Shown here piece by piece: positions 30,846-41,389 of a DNA stretch of 46,765 nt. The notes beneath the pieces are model-generated. The model was not told the DNA's origin and did not search any database. It saw only the letters and a program-made list of their open reading frames with translations. The stretch's first letter is position 1, and each line of letters opens with the position of its first letter. The position numbers were made by a program, and so were the translations under genes. Source of the stretch: Rhodococcus rhodnii (GTDB lineage Bacteria; Actinomycetota; Actinomycetes; Mycobacteriales; Pseudonocardiaceae). The stretch spans positions 1-46,765 of the forward strand of contig JOAA01000051.1 of assembly GCA_000720375.1 (NCBI GenBank), written 5' to 3'.

Positions 30846-31445
30846 ATGCGACTGCAACCTGTGTATCGGACGATCCTCGCCTTGGACGCCGTGGGGTCGA
30901 CCGCTGGGACGAACGCGAATCGGTTCCAGATTCGGCAGAGGCTCTACGAAGTTGTTGAGAGCGCTACGCAAACGTCTGGCCCGTTTGTGGATCGTGGTGA
31001 CGGCATGCTCGTGCTGCTCAAAGATGTGCCGAAGACGTGGGTGATCGCCAAAATCGTGCCGCAGCTCGCAGAAGTGGGATTTCCGATCAGGGTTGCGATG
31101 CATGCGGGTGAGGTTCACCGGGATCGGCGCGGCTACTTTGGCGAGGCCATCGATCTCACGTGCCGGTTCGTTGACGCACCGCAGACGAAACGAGCGCTGC
31201 GCCAAAGCTGCGCAACGCTCGTCTTCGCTGTCTCGGACGATATCTATCGATCCGTTGTGTGCCAAGGATACGACGGGATCGACCCTGGTTGTTTCGCACC
31301 GCTTGGCCGGATCCGGCTTGGCGGCCGGACCCACCGCGGGTGGATTCAGCCTGTTCTTTCCGCTCCGATCCGGGGGAACGGCGCGGTGGAGAAGACCACC
31401 TCCACCGCGACTTCGAAGTACTCCGCGATCTTCAGTGCCAGGTAG
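30846..31445 (+). CDS. Nucleotidyl-cyclase-like domain protein (copy 2)
   Basis: A 199-aa protein with a class III cyclase layout: LALDAVGSTAG (metal D14), PFVDRGDGMLVLL (D52), IRVAMHAGEVHRDRRGYFGEAIDLTCRFVDA with R107 retained. As in the copy at 15501-16124, the DRGDG block replaces KxxGD and the catalytic Asn is changed (Asp here), so base specificity or activity must differ from adenylate cyclases. The ATG at 30846 has no ribosome site. It is 94 bp from the divergent STAND gene, suggesting a joint system. Its 3' end overlaps the XRE gene on minus by 100 bp. Confidence 0.78.
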   Translation: MRLQPVYRTILALDAVGSTAGTNANRFQIRQRLYEVVESATQTSGPFVDRGDGMLVLLKDVPKTWVIAKIVPQLAEVGFPIRVAMHAGEVHRDRRGYFGEAIDLTCRFVDAPQTKRALRQSCATLVFAVSDDIYRSVVCQGYDGIDPGCFAPLGRIRLGGRTHRGWIQPVLSAPIRGNGAVEKTTSTATSKYSAIFSAR

Positions 31446-31585
31446 AGGCTTGGGCTGTACTCGCCGCGTTCGAGGTATCCGATCGTCTGATAGTGCACGC
31501 CAAGGGCGTCGGCCAGTTGGCGGCGGGAGATGCCGCGCTCCGCCCGCAGCATCGCGATGCGGTTGTAGATGACCTCGCCACTCAT
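31346..31585 (-). CDS. Small XRE-family regulator of the ABC operon
   Basis: A 79-aa protein that is almost only a helix-turn-helix: YNRIAMLRAERGISRRQLADALGVHYQTIGYLERGEYSPSLYLALKIAEYFEVAVEVVF, the YozG/Cro-like type often linked to ABC-2 transporters. It starts at ATG 31585, sharing one base with the permease stop (TGATG). It probably represses its own operon through the palindrome at 33366-33389. Its last third lies antisense to the end of the cyclase-like gene. Confidence 0.92.
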   Translation of the reverse strand: MSGEVIYNRIAMLRAERGISRRQLADALGVHYQTIGYLERGEYSPSLYLALKIAEYFEVAVEVVFSTAPFPRIGAERTG

Positions 31586-32436
31586 CAAGCGATCCTCTGC
31601 AGTGCCTTTTCACGACGTTCGGCCAAGGCCGCGCCCGACTCACGGCGGGCCATCCGGCGCAGGATGATCGGGGCCACGATGAAGCCGACGATCGCCCACG
31701 CACCCAGCACGCCGACCGTTTCCAGGTGCCGCCACGACTGGCCGATCTCCACCACGACAAGCTGGTCAGGCAGCAACGCCGACCGCATTCCCAGGCCCAG
31801 CCAGTAGATCGGGAACAGCTGCCCGATCGGCTGCAGCCAGTCCGCCATCTCCGTCAGCGGGACGAAGATCCCGGAGATCGCGACCAGGCCCATCACCGGC
31901 AGCATTGTCACGCCCGCGTTGCGTGGGTTGGAGAACATCGAGCCGAGCACCGCGCCGATCGGCATCGTCGCCATCAGCCCGAGCACGAGCACCCAGATCA
32001 ATGTCAGCCACGAACCGACCGTATCGAACGCGAGACCCTCGAACAGGAACAACCCGGGAATCAGGATCGCGAGCAGTCCGACCACGGTCAGTCCGGACAC
32101 CACAACGACCTTGCCGACGAGGTAGCCGAACATCCCGTTCGGGATCGCCTTCGCCCGCAGCAGCGTGCCGTCCTCGCGTTCGATCGTGAGGTGCTGCATC
32201 ACGGTCATCATGCCGCTGAACGCGACGCTCATTCCGAGCACACTGCTCAACGACATCGTGCCGAGGGAAAACCCGGTCGTGCCCACGGTCGAGCCGCGCA
32301 TGAAGATCATCACGACGATCAGGATCAGGTTCGGCACGACCAGGCCGGTGATGTCCTGTGCGGTGATGAACGACTGCTTGAACTCGATCACGCCGCGCCG
32401 CACACCGGACCGGGCGGCTGCCGCCATCGGGTTCAT
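31585..32436 (-). CDS. ABC-2 type transporter permease
   Basis: A 283-aa membrane protein with about six hydrophobic segments (among them LVVPNLILIVVMIFM, VSGLTVVGLLAILIPGLFLF, LIWVLVLGLMATMPIGAVLG, MLPVMGLVAISGIFVPL). This is the ABC2_membrane layout of exporters for drugs or lipids. ATG 32436 overlaps the ATPase stop by 4 nt (ATGA). It forms an exporter with the ATPase encoded just upstream; the substrate is unknown. Confidence 0.92.
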   Translation of the reverse strand: MNPMAAAARSGVRRGVIEFKQSFITAQDITGLVVPNLILIVVMIFMRGSTVGTTGFSLGTMSLSSVLGMSVAFSGMMTVMQHLTIEREDGTLLRAKAIPNGMFGYLVGKVVVVSGLTVVGLLAILIPGLFLFEGLAFDTVGSWLTLIWVLVLGLMATMPIGAVLGSMFSNPRNAGVTMLPVMGLVAISGIFVPLTEMADWLQPIGQLFPIYWLGLGMRSALLPDQLVVVEIGQSWRHLETVGVLGAWAIVGFIVAPIILRRMARRESGAALAERREKALQRIA

Positions 32437-33335
32437 CGGGACACCTCCACGAACTCACGCTCGACCTGGCCGGATTCGAAGGCCACCACCATGGCCATGT
32501 ACGTGTCCTCAAGACTGCCGCGGCGGACCTCGAGGTCGCCGATGTCGTCACCGTGCTGTTTGAACAGGTCGTGCACGAACTTGGTCGCTTCCGTCGTCGC
32601 GTGCACGTAGCGCTGGCCGTGCAGCGTCCACTTCACTTCCGACTCGGTGGACATCTGCAGCGACAACTGATCGGCCGAGCCGTCGGCGATCACGCGGCCA
32701 CCGGCGAGGATCAGGATCCGGTCGGCCAGCTTCTCCGCTTCGGCCAGGTCGTGCGTGGTCAGCAGGATCGTGGTGTCCTCGTCGTCGGACAGCCGGTGCA
32801 CCAGATCGTGGAACTCCCGCCTGGCAGCCGGGTCGAAACCGACCGTCGGCTCGTCGAGGAACAGCAGGTCAGGACGGCCGACAATGCCGATGGCCACGTC
32901 AAGCCGGCGCCGCTGGCCACCGGACAGGCTCATCACCCGTTTGCGGGCGTGCTCGGTCAGGCCGACCGCCTCGACCAGTTCGTCGGCGTCCCACGGCTTC
33001 TGGTACGGCTCGTAGAAGCTGCCGATGTGCGCCAGCAGGTCCCGGACCCGCCATTTCCCGTGGTCACGCCAGGACTGCAGGACCACGCCGAGCCGCGCAC
33101 GCCAGGCTTCGTCGGCATGCGCCGGATCGACCCCCAGCACCGACACCTCGCCCGCGGATCGCATCCGGAAGCCTTCGAGGATCTCGATCGTCGTGGTCTT
33201 GCCCGCGCCGTTCGGGCCGAGCAAGGCCAGCACCTCCCCGCGACAGGCGTGGAAGTTCACGCCTTTCAGCACATCGTTCGTGCCGTACCGCATGCGTAAG
33301 TCACGCACGTCAAGCACGAGGTCATCCCCCATCAT
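32433..33335 (-). CDS. ABC transporter ATP-binding protein
   Basis: A 300-aa ATPase of the drug/daunorubicin-resistance exporter type. Walker A is LLGPNGAGKTTT, the signature is MSLSGGQRRRLDVA, Walker B is LLFLDEPTVGFDPAARRE and the switch His is LLTTHDLAEAE. The C-terminal ~70 aa (VKWTLHGQRYVH onward) form the accessory domain common to this group. GGAGGAT precedes the ATG ATG pair. It is the first gene of the ATPase-permease-XRE operon. Confidence 0.95.
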   Translation of the reverse strand: MMGDDLVLDVRDLRMRYGTNDVLKGVNFHACRGEVLALLGPNGAGKTTTIEILEGFRMRSAGEVSVLGVDPAHADEAWRARLGVVLQSWRDHGKWRVRDLLAHIGSFYEPYQKPWDADELVEAVGLTEHARKRVMSLSGGQRRRLDVAIGIVGRPDLLFLDEPTVGFDPAARREFHDLVHRLSDDEDTTILLTTHDLAEAEKLADRILILAGGRVIADGSADQLSLQMSTESEVKWTLHGQRYVHATTEATKFVHDLFKQHGDDIGDLEVRRGSLEDTYMAMVVAFESGQVEREFVEVSR

Positions 33336-33365
33336 CAGGATCCTCCCAGTCCAACGTCTCCATCA

Positions 33366-33394
33366 GAATGTAGCAGACCTACTACATTCGACAA
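33366..33394 (-). promoter_or_regulatory. ABC operon promoter with palindromic operator
   Basis: On minus, -35 TTGTCG (33394-33389), 16 nt, -10 TACATT (33372-33367). A perfect inverted repeat GAATGTAG-N8-CTACATTC (33366-33389) spans exactly the promoter core, so a bound dimer would exclude polymerase. The XRE protein encoded third in the operon is the obvious binder. Confidence 0.65.
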
Positions 33395-33428
33395 TAGACC
33401 TCGGTCACCCCGGCGCGCAGGGATGACC

Positions 33429-35114
33429 TCAGTGGACGACGATGGCGAAGTTCTCCGGCGGGACCACGTCGCCGCGAACCCCCGGCGACGAAAGCAGGAC
33501 TTCGCCGGATGGGCGCTGAATGTCGGCTGTACCCAGATTGCAGACGAGCTGGATCCGGCCGCGGTGCAAGGTGACCACCCGGCCGTCCTGGTCGACGGAG
33601 AACTCGTCCAGCCGTGGATCCGACAGCTCAGGATGCTTGCGGCGCAAGGCGATCAACGACTTGTACAGCTGGAACATGGCCGCGTGCCCCGGATCGTCCA
33701 GTTCGGACCAATCCAGCCGGGAATCGGCCACGGTCTGCGGGTCCATCGGGTCAGGGACCTCGGATTCGCCCCAGCCGTGCTCGGCGAACTCCTTACGGCG
33801 ACCTGTGCGGACCGCCTCGGCCAAACCGGGGTCGGGGAAGGACGCGAAGAACTGCCACGGCGTCGAAGCCGCCCACTCCTCACCCATGAAAACCATTGGG
33901 GTGTAAGGAGAGCAGAACATGATCGCGGCACCGCACGCGAGCACACCCGGCGATACGGACGCCGACATCCGGTCACCCGTGGCGCGGTTGCCGATCTGGT
34001 CATGGTTCTGCAGGAAACACAGGAAGCGATGGCCAGGCGTCACGGACTTGTCGATGGGACGGCCATGCGTGCGGTCACGGAACGACGACCACGTTCCGGC
34101 GTGGAAAAAAGCGTTCTCCAGTGTGGTCTTCAGGGCATTGGGCGCACCGAAATCCTTGTAGTAGCCCTGTGTCTCGCCAGTCAGGAACACGTGCAGCGCG
34201 TGGTGCAGGTCGTCACACCATTGCGCCGCAAGGCCGTAGCCACCGGCCGCGCGAGGCGTGACGTGCCGGGGATCGTTCAAATCGGACTCGGCGATCAACG
34301 ACAACGGCCGCCGCAGCCCAGCCGACAGCGCATCGACTTCCTGGGCCATTTCCTCGAGGATGTGTGTGGCGCGAGTGTCCAAAATGGCGTGGATGGCGTC
34401 CAGCCGCAGCGCGTCGACGTGAAAGTCCCGGAACCACATCAACGCGTTGTCCAGCACGTATCGGCGGACCTCGTCGGAGCCAGGGCCGGTCACGTTCAGC
34501 GCCGGTCCCCACAGATTGCGCCCGGCGAAGTACGGCCCGAACCGGTCGAGAAAAGCGCCAGAAGGCCCCATGTGGTTGTAGACGACGTCCAAAACCACAC
34601 CGAGGCCACGGGAATGCGCCGCGTCGACAAACCGCTTGAACCCGTCCGGCCCGCCGTAAGGCTCATGCACGGCGCCCCACAGAACGCCGTCATAGCCCCA
34701 TCCTGTGGTGCCGTCGAACGAATTGACGGGCATCACCTCGACGAAATCGATGCCCAAATCCACCAGGTGATCAAGCCTGCCGATCGCCGAATCGAACGTG
34801 CCTTCCGGCGTGAAAGTCCCGATGTGCAGCTCGTACAGCACGCTTCCGGGCAACGCGCGGCCCGTCCACGCCTGATCGGTCCACGCGAATGCGCTGTGGT
34901 CGTAGATCTGGGACGGCCCGAAAACGCCTTCCGGCTGACGCAACGAGCGCGGGTCCGGCAACGGTGTCTCATCGTCGTCCACGAAGAACGAGTAGTTCGC
35001 CCCCGGGACATCGGCGTGCCACCAGCCGCCGGAATCCTCGGTCATCGGGTGGAACTCGCCGTCGACCCGCACCCGGACGCGGGATTTCCCCGGTGCCCAC
35101 ACCGAAAACGTCAC
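33429..35114 (-). CDS. treZ: Malto-oligosyltrehalose trehalohydrolase
   Basis: Releases trehalose from maltooligosyl-trehalose. The 561-aa GH13 enzyme has an N-terminal beta-sandwich (FSVWAPGKSRVRVRVDG), region I DVVYNH (176-181), region II ALRLDAIHA with the nucleophile Asp239, region III IAESDLND with Glu276, and region IV FLQNHDQIG. The GTG at 35114 overlaps the treY stop as GTGA. It is the last gene of the operon malQ-glgX-treY-treZ. Confidence 0.96.
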   Translation of the reverse strand: MTFSVWAPGKSRVRVRVDGEFHPMTEDSGGWWHADVPGANYSFFVDDDETPLPDPRSLRQPEGVFGPSQIYDHSAFAWTDQAWTGRALPGSVLYELHIGTFTPEGTFDSAIGRLDHLVDLGIDFVEVMPVNSFDGTTGWGYDGVLWGAVHEPYGGPDGFKRFVDAAHSRGLGVVLDVVYNHMGPSGAFLDRFGPYFAGRNLWGPALNVTGPGSDEVRRYVLDNALMWFRDFHVDALRLDAIHAILDTRATHILEEMAQEVDALSAGLRRPLSLIAESDLNDPRHVTPRAAGGYGLAAQWCDDLHHALHVFLTGETQGYYKDFGAPNALKTTLENAFFHAGTWSSFRDRTHGRPIDKSVTPGHRFLCFLQNHDQIGNRATGDRMSASVSPGVLACGAAIMFCSPYTPMVFMGEEWAASTPWQFFASFPDPGLAEAVRTGRRKEFAEHGWGESEVPDPMDPQTVADSRLDWSELDDPGHAAMFQLYKSLIALRRKHPELSDPRLDEFSVDQDGRVVTLHRGRIQLVCNLGTADIQRPSGEVLLSSPGVRGDVVPPENFAIVVH

Positions 35115-37288
35115 TGGCCGCTCCGAACCAACAGCGCCACCGGATACTGGAAGAACAACTCGGAGACCGGCACATCATCGGAAAACGATCGATCCGTCAA
35201 CGCGTCAGCCCACTGGCCGTCCAATGACAGAACGGTGTCACGCCAACCGCCGGACCGTTCCAAACCAATGGGCAACCGGGTCGCCGCCGCGATCAAGCCG
35301 TTACGGGCGAACCCGATCAGGTGATCCGCCGCAGGGCCTGACGCCGAAACTGGCGCGTAGCCGGTGAACAACTCGGGACGTTCCCACCGCAGCCGCAAAA
35401 TCCGCGACACCACGTGCAGTTTGGCCGCGCCCGACTCGTCGATCGGCGGCGGTGTGTCCTCGATCTCGGCCAGGATCTCCCGGCGCAGTTCGAAGTCCAC
35501 CGGCCGCCGGTTGTCCGGGTCCACCAGCGAGTAGTCCCACAGCTCGGTGCCCTGGTAGACATCGGGCACGCCCGGCATGGCCAGCTGGATGAGCTTCTGC
35601 CCCAACGAGTTCGACCATCCGGGACCGCGCACCCGGGAGACGAACTCGTCGATCTCCGAGCCCAGTTCGGCGACCACCCGCGCCGGCCACGCGGCGACTT
35701 CGGCGTCGAACTCCGCGTTGCGGTCGGTCCAGCTGGTCGCGATCTTGGCTTCCCGCGAGGCTTTCTCCAGATATGCCCGCAGCCGGGACTCGCTGATCGG
35801 CCACGCGCCGACGATCGTCTGCCACGCCAGCAGGTTCAGCGCCGGCTCGGACAACCCGGCCTTGGCCGTCCACCGCTGCACCAGATCCGCGAACTCCGAA
35901 GGGATCTCCGACAGCACCGCGAGCCGGGCCCGCACGTCCTCGGACCGCTTGGTGTCGTGTGTGGACAGTGTGGTCATGCTCGATTCGGCGGCCGCGGCCA
36001 CTTTTGTATGGAACTCGTCCACCGAGACGCCGAAGCGCCCTGGGTCGCTGCCGACCTCGTTCAACGCGACGAACCTGTTGTACCGATAGAAAGTCGTGTC
36101 CTCGACGCCCTTGGCCATCACCATCGCCGCGGTCTGTTCGACACGGGAGGTCAGCTCGCCGCCAGGCTCGTCCAGCATCCGCTCGGCGATCGCACCAGAC
36201 GGCAGTTTCTCCGTCACGCCATCAGCCAAATAGGACCGGTAGACCGGGAAGCGCGGCAGGAAGGAGATGACGTCGTCCTCGTCCACGCCGAGCCGGGAAA
36301 TCCGCCGGACCTCGGCACGCAACAAGTTCTCGGCGGCCCAGCGCTTGCGGTCGAGCTCCATCGCGAGCAGGTCCTGATTGCCGGCCAACTCCGAGAAACC
36401 CCGCTCGCCCGCAGGATCGACGAAGAGGCCGCAGACAAGACGAAGCTTGTCGTAGCCGGTGGTGCCGTGCACAGGCCACGTTGTCGGCAGAGTTTCGTCC
36501 GGGCCCAGGATCTTCTCCACCACGATCCACGCCGACGGCGCCGCCTCGCGCAATCGCCGCAGGTACTCCCCCGGATTGGCCAGGCCGTCCGGGTGATCGA
36601 TCCGCAGCCCGGTGACCTCCAGGTTCGAAATCCACCGCAGCACAGTCGAATGCGTCGCCTCGAACACCACCGGGTCCTCGACCCGCACGGCGGCGAGCGT
36701 GGTGATGTCGAAGAACCGCCGGTAGTTCAGCTCGGAGTTGCCCCTGCGCCAGTTGACCAGCCGGTAGTGCTGGCGGTCGTGGACCTCCTGCGGCGTCCCA
36801 CCGGAAGTCCCCTCGGCGATGGGAAACCGGTGCTCGAAGTACCGCAGCTCGTCGTCCACAATGGACAAGTCGGCGAGCGAGTCGGACCCGAGCACGGGCA
36901 CGAGCACCGGCCCGGTGTCCCAGTCGATGTCGAAGAACCTCGCGTACTGCGACGACCGGCCGTTCGCCAGCACGTCCCACCACCACCGGTTCGACGGCGG
37001 GTCGGCGATGCCCATGTGGTTGGGCACCAGGTCGATGACCAGTCCCAGCTCCAGTTCCTGCAGCTCACCGACCAGACGCATCCGCGCGTCCTCGCCGCCG
37101 AGCACCGAGCTCGCGACGGTCGGGTCCACCACGTCGTAGCCGTGCGTGGATCCCGGCGTCGCGGCCAGCACCGGCGATGCGTACACCGCGCCGACGCCCA
37201 GCGCGGCAAGGTAGTCCGCGATCTCGGCGACATGCTCGAACGTCATGTCCGGCCCGAGCTGCAGCCGGTAGGTGGAGCTGGGGATCAT
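35111..37288 (-). CDS. treY: Malto-oligosyltrehalose synthase
   Basis: Isomerises the reducing-end alpha-1,4 link of malto-oligosaccharides to alpha,alpha-1,1. 725 aa, GH13. Family marks: STYRLQLGPDMTF at the start, VIDLVPNHMGIADP, GLRIDHPDGLANPGEYL with the nucleophile Asp, VVEKILGPDE with the acid Glu, and AKGVEDTTFYRYNR. ATG 37288 directly follows the glgX TAG. It works with TreZ on oligosaccharides freed by GlgX. Confidence 0.97.
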   Translation of the reverse strand: MIPSSTYRLQLGPDMTFEHVAEIADYLAALGVGAVYASPVLAATPGSTHGYDVVDPTVASSVLGGEDARMRLVGELQELELGLVIDLVPNHMGIADPPSNRWWWDVLANGRSSQYARFFDIDWDTGPVLVPVLGSDSLADLSIVDDELRYFEHRFPIAEGTSGGTPQEVHDRQHYRLVNWRRGNSELNYRRFFDITTLAAVRVEDPVVFEATHSTVLRWISNLEVTGLRIDHPDGLANPGEYLRRLREAAPSAWIVVEKILGPDETLPTTWPVHGTTGYDKLRLVCGLFVDPAGERGFSELAGNQDLLAMELDRKRWAAENLLRAEVRRISRLGVDEDDVISFLPRFPVYRSYLADGVTEKLPSGAIAERMLDEPGGELTSRVEQTAAMVMAKGVEDTTFYRYNRFVALNEVGSDPGRFGVSVDEFHTKVAAAAESSMTTLSTHDTKRSEDVRARLAVLSEIPSEFADLVQRWTAKAGLSEPALNLLAWQTIVGAWPISESRLRAYLEKASREAKIATSWTDRNAEFDAEVAAWPARVVAELGSEIDEFVSRVRGPGWSNSLGQKLIQLAMPGVPDVYQGTELWDYSLVDPDNRRPVDFELRREILAEIEDTPPPIDESGAAKLHVVSRILRLRWERPELFTGYAPVSASGPAADHLIGFARNGLIAAATRLPIGLERSGGWRDTVLSLDGQWADALTDRSFSDDVPVSELFFQYPVALLVRSGQ

Positions 37289-39406
<2,118 letters not shown>

Positions 39407-39478
39407 ACTCGCTCCTCGTGTTGCTTTGCGACGACCCTAGAAGAGGCCGCCGCCGTGCTCATCACGGGCACGGCGATG

Positions 39479-41389
39479 TCACCCAGGGTTCGCGCCACGG
39501 CCCAGAGCGTGCACGACTCGCTGGACACCAGGCTGCGAGAACAGCTCCTCGATCGGCACCGGCAGCGGAATTCGCCAATTCGGGTACTCGTCGACCGTTC
39601 CTGGCAGGTTGGGTTGTCGCAGGTCACCGAGTGCGTCCGGGGGCGATGTGAGAATCAGCGCGCTGCGGGCGCGGGTGAGCACTGCGTGCATGGCGACCAG
39701 GATCTCGCCTTCACTCGCGTCTGGCGACTCCAGTACGCCTTCCTTCACCAGGAAGTCGATCAAGTCACGCCGTTCTGCAGCCACCCGTTCGTACTCCTTC
39801 GCAGGCTCCTCGACCAGGCCGAGTTCGGCGCGCACCCGGACGTTCTCGGCCTCGAGGAATCCGGCGGCGGTCGGCAGGTCATGGGTGGAAATGCTCGCCA
39901 TGGACGCGGGTTCCCACGAACGGATGGGCACAAACGGGTGACCAGGGGCTTCGTAGTCACGCTGGAAATACAGCACGGCCGAGGACAGCATCCCTCGCTC
40001 GTGCAGCGTGCGCGTGACGTGCGGCTGGACCGTGCCGAGGTCCTCACCGACCACCACGGCTGACCGACGGTGTGCCTCCAGCGCCAGGATGCCCAGCATC
40101 GCCTCGGAGTCGTAGTGCACGTACGTGCCCCGGCTCGGTGGTTCGCCCGGCGGGATCCACCACAGCCGCCACAGTCCGGCGACGTGATCGACACGGATGC
40201 CGTCGCCGTGCTTGAGCACACTTCGTAAAACTTCGATGAAAGGTTGGTATCCCGCCGCGGCTAGCTTGTCCGGACGCCACGGCGGCAGCCGCCAGTCCTG
40301 GCCTTGCTGGCTGAAAGCGTCCGGTGGCGCACCGACCGTGACGCGTGGGGCGAGGACGTCTTGCAGCGCCCACGCGTCCGCGCCGCCCGGATCCACGCCT
40401 ACGGGCAAGTCGTGCACGATGCCGACCGACATGTCGCCGGCGGCCGCACGTGCCGTGCCCAGCTGTGTCTCGCAGACTTCCTGAAGCCACGCGTGAAATG
40501 CCACTCGCGGCGCGAGTTCGCGGCGTGCGGCCGCAACGTCGGGACTGTCCGGGTGCCGCAGCGGCGACGGCCACTCACGCCAGTCGCCGCCGTGCCGCTC
40601 AGCCAACGCGCAGAAGGTGGCGTAGTCGCGCAGACCGGGCTCCAGATCGCGAATCTCGCCGGGCCACAACAGTTCCAGCGCGGCGAGCTTGGCCGCCCAG
40701 ACCGCGTCGTAGTCGATCAGGTCGCCCGGTGTCCCCGGCGCCAAAGCAAGCACTTGGGCACGTACGGACGGGTCCGCCCGATGGAACTCCGCGGTGTCCG
40801 TTACCTTGATATACAAGGGATTCGCGAACCTACGGCTGGACGGCGAGTACGGCGAACGGTTGACCGGCAACGTCGGCACGATCGCCTGAACCGGGTTCAC
40901 CAGCAGCACGCCCGCGCCCTGTCCCTGGGCTTGGCGGGCGAACGACGCCAGGTCGCCGTAATCACCCATGCCCCACGACTCGCGCGAATGCACGGCGTAG
41001 AGCTGAAGCATCCATCCCCACGCGCGCGGCACGTCCGGCATCCGTGCGGGCGTCACCGCGAGTGGGATTTCCCGGCCCTCGGCCTCCAATACGTGCCAGC
41101 CCAACGGAAGGTCGGCGGGCAGCCGGTCCGCGATGCCGATCCGCGCGCCGTCCTCGGTGCGCAGCAATCCGGAACCGGTTTCGTACCGAGTTCCTTGCCG
41201 GACAACGATCGTGTCCGGCAAGCCTGCTGCGGCAGCGGGCGCGGCTGGGTCCACTTCGAGCTGTTCGAGGACTTCCAGTACGACCGCACGGTCCACTTCG
41301 ACCCGGCGCTGGTCGGCGTCCTGAAACCAGGTGGCCACGCCATGGGCGCGCGCCAGCGCCGCCAGATCTTCGTCGATGGGTTCGCTCAG
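39479..41389 (-). CDS. malQ: 4-alpha-glucanotransferase, probable CTG start
   Basis: Amylomaltase (GH77) that disproportionates malto-oligosaccharides. Catalytic marks are GIRVDHVAGLWRLWWIP (nucleophile Asp), VVGEDLGTVQ (acid/base Glu) and SISTHDLPT. The first in-frame GTG (41338) would cut off the family N-terminus. The frame upstream encodes SEPIDEDLAALARAHGVAT, which matches MalQ starts (LAxLAxxHGVAT). The only start-like codon there is CTG at 41389, overlapping the upstream TGA as CTGA, the same geometry as the GTGA overlaps elsewhere in the window. With it the protein is 636 aa. The start is inferred; the rest is secure. Confidence 0.93.
   Translation of the reverse strand: MSEPIDEDLAALARAHGVATWFQDADQRRVEVDRAVVLEVLEQLEVDPAAPAAAAGLPDTIVVRQGTRYETGSGLLRTEDGARIGIADRLPADLPLGWHVLEAEGREIPLAVTPARMPDVPRAWGWMLQLYAVHSRESWGMGDYGDLASFARQAQGQGAGVLLVNPVQAIVPTLPVNRSPYSPSSRRFANPLYIKVTDTAEFHRADPSVRAQVLALAPGTPGDLIDYDAVWAAKLAALELLWPGEIRDLEPGLRDYATFCALAERHGGDWREWPSPLRHPDSPDVAAARRELAPRVAFHAWLQEVCETQLGTARAAAGDMSVGIVHDLPVGVDPGGADAWALQDVLAPRVTVGAPPDAFSQQGQDWRLPPWRPDKLAAAGYQPFIEVLRSVLKHGDGIRVDHVAGLWRLWWIPPGEPPSRGTYVHYDSEAMLGILALEAHRRSAVVVGEDLGTVQPHVTRTLHERGMLSSAVLYFQRDYEAPGHPFVPIRSWEPASMASISTHDLPTAAGFLEAENVRVRAELGLVEEPAKEYERVAAERRDLIDFLVKEGVLESPDASEGEILVAMHAVLTRARSALILTSPPDALGDLRQPNLPGTVDEYPNWRIPLPVPIEELFSQPGVQRVVHALGRGANPG

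Noticed and set aside
25523..33335. Integrated prophage or genomic island with attachment sites
   Set aside because: No integrase, transposase, tRNA junction or flanking direct repeats; gene content is accessory but boundaries are not visible.
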